Source of the DNA: Clostridia bacterium
GTDB lineage: Bacteria > Bacillota > Clostridia > HGM11514
Assembly: GCA_900757255.1 (NCBI GenBank)
Contig: CAAENE010000314.1
Span: forward strand, 1-6,469
Length of the DNA: 6,469 nt
Reading direction: 5' to 3'
The notes beneath the pieces are model-generated. The model saw only the letters and a program-made list of their open reading frames with translations. It did no database searches and was not told the DNA's origin. How positions within the stretch are numbered: position 1 is the stretch's first letter; every line of letters begins with the position of its first letter. Positions 1-4,304 of the stretch are shown here, piece after piece. Made by a program: the position numbers and the translations under genes.

Positions 1-30
1 AGCCTCGCCAGACCAATTACTCCCTTATTG
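1..30 (-). promoter_or_regulatory. Possible 5' edge of a yybP-ykoY-like (Mn2+) riboswitch, cut by window end
   Basis: Read on the minus strand, this stretch contains AAGGGAGTAA followed by a GC-rich string including GGCGAGGC. Manganese-sensing yybP-ykoY riboswitches typically begin with a purine-rich AAGGGGAGUA segment leading into their closing stem, so the resemblance is to the first few bases only. Any aptamer would continue to the left, outside the window, and control a gene there. The rest of the fold, including the paired 3' strand and the metal-binding loops, is not visible. This is a weak pattern match and could be coincidence or part of an unrelated repeat. Confidence 0.2.
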
Positions 31-39
31 TAAAAGAAT

Positions 40-83
40 AAGCGCAAATGTGAAACACCCGTCGGTGTCCTACACTTACGCTT
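40..83. other. Long imperfect hairpin with 20-bp arms and a CGTC/GACG loop
   Basis: Positions 40-59 pair with 64-83 around a 4-nt loop at 60-63. Transcribed from the minus strand, the arms pair with only one A-C mismatch because the other non-Watson-Crick positions become G-U. Transcribed from the plus strand, the same arms have four mismatches and one G-U. That asymmetry favours a minus-strand RNA structure. T-runs flank it on both sides: plus strand directly after the stem (82-86), minus strand a less regular TTATTCTTTT. It may be a second or bidirectional terminator, a structured leader for a gene to the left, or a dispersed repeat. The hairpin is certain as sequence; its role is not. Confidence 0.5.
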
Positions 84-94
84 TTTATAGTACC

Positions 95-123
95 AAAAAG
101 ACCCGCCGAAACGGGTCATTTTT
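95..123 (-). terminator. Intrinsic terminator ending the valS-DUF975 unit, probably bidirectional
   Basis: GACCCG (100-105) and CGGGTC (112-117) form a perfect 6-bp GC-rich stem with a 6-nt loop. On the minus strand the stem is followed by TTTTT (99-95), right after the stop codon of the DUF975 gene at 126-128. A T-run also lies on the plus-strand side (119-123), so it could stop transcription from either direction. Confidence 0.85.
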
Positions 124-125
124 CT

Positions 126-869
126 TTATTCCACTATGATTATTTCTTTAAGTTCCTGTTCTTTCAGCTTATGTTTTTTGACTGCCTGCTTTCGCAGAAA
201 ATAATACATCTGCACTCTCGTCGCTTCAATATAGGGGTTTACAAAGAGCATTCCAAGCCCCAGGGTAACCGCTCCTAAAATATACCAGCCAACAAAGGAA
301 AGATCCAGCATAAGCATATCAATGCGGTATCCTTCTGTCATTTTCATCGAAATTTCAACTGCTCGTTTATAGTTAAGATTGGGATTTTCCGCCAGCAGAT
401 AAGGCACCATGGCATAACTGTAATGCTTGGCCACTCCCGGAATAATAAATAGGAGATACCATAAGAAATTCAAGATGTCCTTATAAGCCATAGTCCGCAG
501 AACATTTTTCCAGCGGCCATTATTAAATTCATAGGTCAGTTCATTGAGATTCCCCTTTTTTATCTCGCTGCTGTGAAGAAAATAACGCATACCTCCCACA
601 TATACATTATATCCAACTAATATCCTCAGGAGGAAAACCATAAAAACAAAAAACAGCAGCGGCAGGATACAGCTTATCATAAACGGAATGATTTGCTCAA
701 ACGGCAGCTCGGTTACCTGATTCATAAAAGATACCACCATGCCGCTGTTCCCGGCCCCCACTCCGCCGCCGTAAACAAATAATATGATCAGGCAGGCTAA
801 AGTGGCCGGCCAGTAGTTGAGTTTCAAGACTCTTTTTGCATCCGCTTTAAAATCAAGCCGGTCAAACAT
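126..869 (-). CDS. DUF975 family integral membrane protein
   Basis: A 247-residue polytopic membrane protein of the DUF975 family, whose molecular function is not established. It has hydrophobic segments at about residues 20-38, 62-86, 132-146 and 186-210, then a basic C-terminal tail rich in Lys and Glu (226-243). The family signature is clear: a cytosol-facing N-terminal segment before the first helix, the block IPGVAKHYSYAMVPYLLAEN (143-162), the following helix with repeated small and charged residues (around 168-180), and the LDLSFVGWYILG block near 188-199. The ATG at 869 is preceded by GGGGGGAG (879-886) at 9 nt spacing, which supports this start. Only 18 nt separate it from the valS stop codon, and no terminator lies between, so it is very likely co-transcribed with valS. 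A terminator follows directly. The linkage to valS may be positional rather than functional. Family assignment is confident; function is unknown. Confidence 0.9.
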   Translation of the reverse strand: MFDRLDFKADAKRVLKLNYWPATLACLIILFVYGGGVGAGNSGMVVSFMNQVTELPFEQIIPFMISCILPLLFFVFMVFLLRILVGYNVYVGGMRYFLHSSEIKKGNLNELTYEFNNGRWKNVLRTMAYKDILNFLWYLLFIIPGVAKHYSYAMVPYLLAENPNLNYKRAVEISMKMTEGYRIDMLMLDLSFVGWYILGAVTLGLGMLFVNPYIEATRVQMYYFLRKQAVKKHKLKEQELKEIIIVE

Positions 870-878
870 CAGGCAAAT

Positions 879-886
879 CTCCCCCC
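879..886 (-). promoter_or_regulatory. Ribosome binding site of the DUF975 gene
   Basis: GGGGGGAG on the minus strand, 9 nt before the ATG at 869. It starts only 1 nt after the valS stop codon (888-890), consistent with translational coupling between the two genes. Confidence 0.7.
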
Positions 887-887
887 G

Positions 888-3497
888 CTATTTTAATTTG
901 GAAAGGTTCTCTTCCACTTTTAACAGCATTTCTTTGTATTTTTCGCCCTTTTCACGTTCCGCAGCAACAACCGATTCGGGAGCGCGGCTCACAAACTTTT
1001 CGTTAGCCAATTTACCCTCGACACGCTTGATTTCGCCCAAAAGGTTTTCTTTTTCCTTGTTCAGGCGGGCACGCTCTTTTTCGTAATCGATTAAATCGCC
1101 AAGCGATACGAAGATTTTTGCACCGTCTACGACTGCGGTTGCATAATCGCCCTCCGCTTCCTCTTTTGTTACGATTACATCAGACGCGGACGCAAGCTTT
1201 TGGAAAAAGACCGCACAGCCTTCAAACAATTCTGTATGTTCCGTAACCAGTATTGTTTTTGCTTTTCGAGACGGCGGCACATCCATTTCAGAGCGCATAT
1301 TCCGAATCGCTTTGATTGCGTTTTTCACCAGTTCCAGTTCTTTTTCTTCATTCGGGAAATGCAGCTCTTTCCGGAATTCCGGATATGCCTGTACTGTAAT
1401 ATCGCTGTCCCCGGTCGGCAGGTGGTGCCAAATTTCCTCTGTGATAAACGGCATAAACGGGTGCAGCAGCTTCATGGTATTGGACAGGACGTACAGCAGG
1501 ACGTACTGCGCATTTTCGGAATGCTCATCTGTCAGGCGCGGTTTGACCAGTTCAATATACCAGTCGCAGAATTCATCCCAAATAAAATCATACAGCTTCT
1601 GCACTGCAATACCAAGCTCGTATTTCTCAATATTTTCCGTTACTTCTTTTGCAACGGTATTATATTTGGAAAGAATCCATTTATCTTCCAGTTCCAACGT
1701 CTCCGGCACCTTGATTTCATCCACTGTCAGGTTCATCAGCACAAACCGGGACGCATTCCATATTTTATTTGCAAAGTTACGGCTGGATTCTACACGTTTC
1801 CAGGAAAAACGGATATCGTTTCCCGGACTGTTGCCGGTCGCCAGGGTAAAGCGCAGAGCATCAGCTCCGTATTGGTCGATTACCTCCAATGGGTCGATTC
1901 CGTTTCCAAGCGATTTACTCATTTTACGTCCCTGTTCATCCCGGACGATTCCGTGAATAAACACATCTTTGAACGGCTCTTTGTGCATATGCTCCATACC
2001 AGAAAAAATCATGCGCGCAACCCAGAAAAAGATGATATCATAAGCGGTCACCAGAACGGAAGTCGGATAGAAATAATCAAGCTCCGGTGTCTTGTCAGGA
2101 TAGCCCAGCGTGGAAAACGGCCACAATGCTGAGGAGAACCAGGTATCCAGTACGTCTTCGTCCTGCTTCACCCTGCCGCCGCATTTCGGGCAAACGGAAA
2201 TATCCTCTTTGGATACGATTGTCTCACCGCAGCCCTCGCAGTAAAATGCCGGAATACGGTGTCCCCACCACAGCTGACGTGAAATACACCAGTCATGCAC
2301 ATTTTCCATCCAGTTCAGGTACGTCTTTTCAAACCGTTCCGGCACAAACCGGATGGTTTTCTCTTTTACAACCTTGATTGCTTCCTCCGCTAAGGGTTTC
2401 ATTTTCACAAACCACTGCTTGGACGTAATCGGCTCCACCACTGTACCGCAGCGGTAGCATTGCCCGACGTTATGCTTATGCGGTTCAATTTTTACAAGCA
2501 GGCCTGCCTCGTCAAGGTCTTTTATCATTGCTTTTCTTGCTGCATAGCGGTCCATCCCCTGGTATTTTCCGCCGTATTCATTGACCGTACCGTCGTCGTT
2601 GAGCACCTTAATCTGTTCCAAATTGTGCCTCATTCCAACTTCAAAGTCGTTCGGGTCGTGAGCCGGGGTAATTTTCACAGCGCCTGTTCCAAATTCTTTA
2701 TCCACATATTCATCCGCTATCACCGGAATTTCCCGGTTCACAAGCGGCAGTATCAGCTTCTTTCCAACCAAATGCGCATACCGTTCATCCTCCGGATTGA
2801 CCGCCACAGCGGTATCTCCAAGCAGAGTCTCCGGACGCGTGGTCGCAATTATCAGCGCCTCGTCGCTGTCTTTGACCATGTATTTGATATACCAAAAATT
2901 ACCGTCTTTTTCCTCATATTCCACTTCAGCGTCTGACAGGGCGGTAGTACAGTCCGGACACCAGTTAATAATCCGGCTCCCCTGGTATATCAATCCTTTT
3001 TCATATAATTTTACAAACACTTCCCGAACCGCTTTTGAACAGCCCTCGTCCATGGTAAAGCGGGAACGTTCCCAGTCGCAGGACGCCCCCATTCGTTTGG
3101 TCTGGTCAACGATACGGTTGCCAAACCGGTTTTTCCAGTCCCAGACACGTTCTAAAAACTTTTCGCGGCCTAAATCATACTTCGTCAGTCCCTCTTCTTT
3201 CCGAAGGGATTCTTCCACCTTTATCTGCGTCGCAATACCTGCATGGTCGCATCCGGGAAGCCACAGAGCTTCATACCCTTTCATCCTTTTGAATCTTACC
3301 AAAACATCCTGCAGCGTCAGGTTCAGAGCATGTCCCATATGCAGCTGTCCTGTTACATTTGGAGGAGGTATCACAATGGTAAAAGGCTCTTTATCCGGTT
3401 TTACCTCCGCATGAAAGCATTTGTCCTCTTCCCATTTATGGTAGATTTTCTCTTCAAATTCTTTTGGGTCATATGTTTTGCTTATGTTTTCTTTCAT
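888..3497 (-). CDS. valS: Valine--tRNA ligase (valyl-tRNA synthetase)
   Basis: Class I aminoacyl-tRNA synthetase that charges tRNA-Val with valine in the cytoplasm. The protein is 869 residues, normal for bacterial ValRS. Visible signatures in order: PPPNVTGQLHMGHALN with the HIGH-type motif HMGH at 53-56; the GCDHAGIATQ block (82-91); the connective-peptide editing domain with TTRPETLLGDTAV (219-231) and the conserved HDPNDFEVG (280-288), which removes mischarged threonine in this family; WCISRQLWWGHRIP (403-416); KMSKS at 525-529; the tRNA anticodon-binding domain after about 640; and a charged C-terminal coiled coil (about 804-869), the ValRS arm. CxxC pairs at 180/183, 347/350, 420/423 and 436/439 suggest zinc-knuckle structures. 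The frame is open upstream to a TTG at 3536, but that would add 13 atypical residues. The ATG at 3497 has GGAG 7 nt upstream and begins at the usual family N-terminus, so I chose it. It lies 55 nt after the small membrane gene and 18 nt before the DUF975 gene. No T-box leader is visible. Confidence 0.98.
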   Translation of the reverse strand: MKENISKTYDPKEFEEKIYHKWEEDKCFHAEVKPDKEPFTIVIPPPNVTGQLHMGHALNLTLQDVLVRFKRMKGYEALWLPGCDHAGIATQIKVEESLRKEEGLTKYDLGREKFLERVWDWKNRFGNRIVDQTKRMGASCDWERSRFTMDEGCSKAVREVFVKLYEKGLIYQGSRIINWCPDCTTALSDAEVEYEEKDGNFWYIKYMVKDSDEALIIATTRPETLLGDTAVAVNPEDERYAHLVGKKLILPLVNREIPVIADEYVDKEFGTGAVKITPAHDPNDFEVGMRHNLEQIKVLNDDGTVNEYGGKYQGMDRYAARKAMIKDLDEAGLLVKIEPHKHNVGQCYRCGTVVEPITSKQWFVKMKPLAEEAIKVVKEKTIRFVPERFEKTYLNWMENVHDWCISRQLWWGHRIPAFYCEGCGETIVSKEDISVCPKCGGRVKQDEDVLDTWFSSALWPFSTLGYPDKTPELDYFYPTSVLVTAYDIIFFWVARMIFSGMEHMHKEPFKDVFIHGIVRDEQGRKMSKSLGNGIDPLEVIDQYGADALRFTLATGNSPGNDIRFSWKRVESSRNFANKIWNASRFVLMNLTVDEIKVPETLELEDKWILSKYNTVAKEVTENIEKYELGIAVQKLYDFIWDEFCDWYIELVKPRLTDEHSENAQYVLLYVLSNTMKLLHPFMPFITEEIWHHLPTGDSDITVQAYPEFRKELHFPNEEKELELVKNAIKAIRNMRSEMDVPPSRKAKTILVTEHTELFEGCAVFFQKLASASDVIVTKEEAEGDYATAVVDGAKIFVSLGDLIDYEKERARLNKEKENLLGEIKRVEGKLANEKFVSRAPESVVAAEREKGEKYKEMLLKVEENLSKLK

Positions 3498-3504
3498 TGA
3501 TTTT

Positions 3505-3508
3505 CTCC
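3505..3508 (-). promoter_or_regulatory. Ribosome binding site deciding the valS start
   Basis: GGAG on the minus strand, 7 nt before the ATG at 3497. The alternative in-frame TTG at 3536 has no comparable site, so this supports the 869-residue form of ValS. Confidence 0.75.
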
Positions 3509-3552
3509 ATTCCGCCGCCTGCCCCTGACGGCACAATTTTTTACCTGTCCGT

Positions 3553-3732
3553 CTATTTGGACAGCAGCACCATTGCGGCGCCGATTATGACTACTACTAA
3601 TCCGAGTAATTTTGAGATTGCCAGTTCTTTTTCAGAAAAGTCATATTTTATCCACTTTGCAGCGACATTTCGCCCTAAATATACCCACAGCAAACCTGCC
3701 AACATAATCACAATGCCTATGGCTCTCAGCAT
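3553..3732 (-). CDS. Small two-helix membrane protein of unknown function, leading the valS operon
   Basis: A 59-residue open frame starting MLRAIGIVIMLAGLLWVY and ending MVLLSK before a TAG. It has two clear hydrophobic helices, about residues 4-19 and 42-57. They are joined by a charged, amphipathic loop with a basic first half (R21, K26, K29) and an acidic patch (D31, E34, E36). This is a plausible hairpin-type inner-membrane protein with both ends on the same side. Support that it is real: a perfect AGGAGG (3738-3743) with 5 nt spacing to the ATG at 3732, a strong promoter just upstream, and a composition expected of membrane proteins rather than an antisense shadow. It is the first gene of the unit containing valS (55 nt downstream, no terminator between). 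An ATG 4 nt upstream (3736) is out of frame and too close to the Shine-Dalgarno. I do not recognise a named family. No catalytic motif or Cys/His metal ligand is visible. Confidence 0.8.
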   Translation of the reverse strand: MLRAIGIVIMLAGLLWVYLGRNVAAKWIKYDFSEKELAISKLLGLVVVIIGAAMVLLSK

Positions 3733-3737
3733 ACATG

Positions 3738-3743
3738 CCTCCT
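3738..3743 (-). promoter_or_regulatory. Ribosome binding site of the 59-residue membrane protein
   Basis: Perfect AGGAGG on the minus strand, 5 nt before the ATG at 3732. It is the main evidence that this short frame is translated and that 3732, not the out-of-frame ATG at 3736, is the start. Confidence 0.8.
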
Positions 3744-3765
3744 ATTTTTACATACTTATTTTAAT

Positions 3766-3794
3766 ATAATAACCTCTTTCCCCTCTCCTGTCAA
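3766..3794 (-). promoter_or_regulatory. Housekeeping promoter of the small-protein-valS-DUF975 unit
   Basis: On the minus strand, TTGACA (3794-3789) and TATTAT (3771-3766) are separated by exactly 17 nt, an almost consensus vegetative sigma-factor promoter. Transcription would start near 3759, leaving an untranslated leader of only about 25 nt before the small gene at 3732. That leaves no room for a T-box or other long leader. The metal-operator palindrome lies more than 75 bp upstream, so this promoter is probably not directly blocked by the ArsR protein. Confidence 0.85.
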
Positions 3795-3845
3795 GTGTTT
3801 CACCCTTCCGTCAACCATTTCTTCTAATTTATTTTTTCTTTTTTA

Positions 3846-3873
3846 TTGACATTTTTATTTTTTATGCTATAAT
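3846..3873 (+). promoter_or_regulatory. Extended -10 promoter of the metal-resistance operon
   Basis: TTGACA (3846-3851) and TATAAT (3868-3873) are both perfect consensus boxes, with a 16-nt spacer and an upstream TGC giving an extended -10 (TGCTATAAT, 3865-3873). The predicted start point is near 3880, inside the palindrome at 3872-3903. Such a strong promoter fits an operon held off by a repressor. Confidence 0.9.
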
Positions 3874-3903
3874 AAACATATGAACAATTATTCATATGTT
3901 TAT
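3872..3903. promoter_or_regulatory. ArsR/SmtB-type operator palindrome
   Basis: ATAAACATATGAA (3872-3884) and TTCATATGTTTAT (3891-3903) are perfect 13-bp inverted repeats separated by 6 nt (CAATTA). The core ATATGAA-N6-TTCATAT matches the style of operators bound by zinc/cadmium sensors of the ArsR/SmtB family such as CzrA and SmtB. It overlaps the end of the -10 box and covers the predicted start point, so a bound dimer would block RNA polymerase. It is placed to autoregulate the adjacent repressor gene and the efflux ATPase. Confidence 0.9.
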
Positions 3904-3923
3904 ATATTTGCAAAACCATTGAT

Positions 3924-3929
3924 AGGAGG
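3924..3929 (+). promoter_or_regulatory. Ribosome binding site of the ArsR-family repressor
   Basis: Perfect AGGAGG, 8 nt before the ATG at 3938. It selects this ATG over the in-frame ATG two codons later (3944). Confidence 0.85.
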
Positions 3930-3937
3930 CGCATACA

Positions 3938-4288
3938 ATGGATATGGAAAAATGTGAAAATACCGTCGTCCATCAGGATATTGTCAGTAAAGTAGAGGAA
4001 AATCTACCCCAAGAAGAATTTTTATATGATTTGGCAGAGCTATTTAAGATTTTTGGGGATTCCACCAGAATCCGAATCCTCTATGTTCTTTTTGAAAGCG
4101 AAATGTGCGTCTGCGATATTGCAGCACTGCTCAATATGAGCCAATCCGCTATTTCCCACCAGTTAAGGGTATTGAAGCAGGCGCGTCTTGTCAAATACCG
4201 CCGGGAGGGGAAATCTATTTTTTATTCTCTTGCGGACGGTCATATTCAAACGATTTTAGATCAAGGCTTTGAACATATCACTGAATAA
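3938..4288 (+). CDS. ArsR/SmtB family metal-responsive repressor (CadC/CzrA-like)
   Basis: A 116-residue winged-helix repressor. A dimer binds operator DNA without metal and is released by divalent metal (Zn, Cd or Pb expected). The DNA-binding core follows family order: LAELFKIFGDSTRIRILYVL (32-51), the helix-turn-helix at about 60-82 with recognition helix SQSAISHQLRVLKQA (68-82), and the beta wing KYRREGKSIFYSL (86-98). Two metal-site signatures are present. The alpha3N site is C57-V-C59-D60, matching the ELCVCD motif of CadC, with possible extra N-terminal ligands C6 and H12. The alpha5 site is D100-x-H102-x10-H113-x2-E116, exactly the spacing of the SmtB/CzrA zinc site, with E116 the last residue. 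The gene is first in its operon, 16 nt before the ATPase gene, and sits under a palindromic operator it almost certainly binds. It could be named cadC, czrA or smtB; the sequence does not settle which, because both sites look intact. Confidence 0.95.
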   Translation: MDMEKCENTVVHQDIVSKVEENLPQEEFLYDLAELFKIFGDSTRIRILYVLFESEMCVCDIAALLNMSQSAISHQLRVLKQARLVKYRREGKSIFYSLADGHIQTILDQGFEHITE

Positions 4289-4290
4289 GA

Positions 4291-4296
4291 AAGGAG
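4291..4296 (+). promoter_or_regulatory. Ribosome binding site deciding the ATPase start
   Basis: AAGGAG, 8 nt before the ATG at 4305, lying just after the repressor stop codon (4286-4288). The frame stays open upstream to a TTG at 4269, but that lies inside the repressor gene without a good Shine-Dalgarno, so the ATG is preferred. Confidence 0.8.
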
Positions 4297-4304
4297 CGTA
4301 TCAA

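Noticed and set aside
84..112. TATAAA on the minus strand as a promoter before the left-edge hairpin
   Set aside because: No -35-like sequence lies 16-18 nt upstream, and the region is occupied by the terminator stem.
1200..2132. Plus-strand open frame of 310 codons inside valS
   Set aside because: It lies antisense to strongly conserved valS sequence, has a low-complexity Phe/Cys/His-rich composition expected of an antisense frame, and shows no recognisable domain or ribosome binding site.
2460..3500. Several overlapping plus-strand open frames antisense to the 5' half of valS
   Set aside because: All mirror valS codons, overlap one another and carry no family motif. The valS reading on the minus strand explains the region fully.
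3498..3536. In-frame TTG extension of valS adding 13 residues
   Set aside because: The extra residues do not resemble ValRS N-termini, and the ATG at 3497 has GGAG at 7 nt spacing.
3527..3553. GACGG/CCGTC inverted repeat between the small gene and valS
   Set aside because: A 5-bp stem with a 17-nt loop and no following T-run on the minus strand is unlikely to terminate or regulate transcription.
3464..3769. Plus-strand 101-codon frame across the valS start and the small gene
   Set aside because: It is antisense to the 59-residue membrane protein, which has a strong Shine-Dalgarno and promoter of its own. The plus-strand frame lacks both.
3809..3814. Second minus-strand TTGACG box upstream of the valS-unit promoter
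   Set aside because: At the proper spacing the sequence reads ACAGGA, which is not a -10 box.
4269..4304. In-frame TTG extension of the ATPase overlapping the repressor gene
   Set aside because: It would overlap the repressor's last codons, lacks a good Shine-Dalgarno, and places 12 unrelated residues before the metal-binding domain. AAGGAG supports the ATG at 4305.
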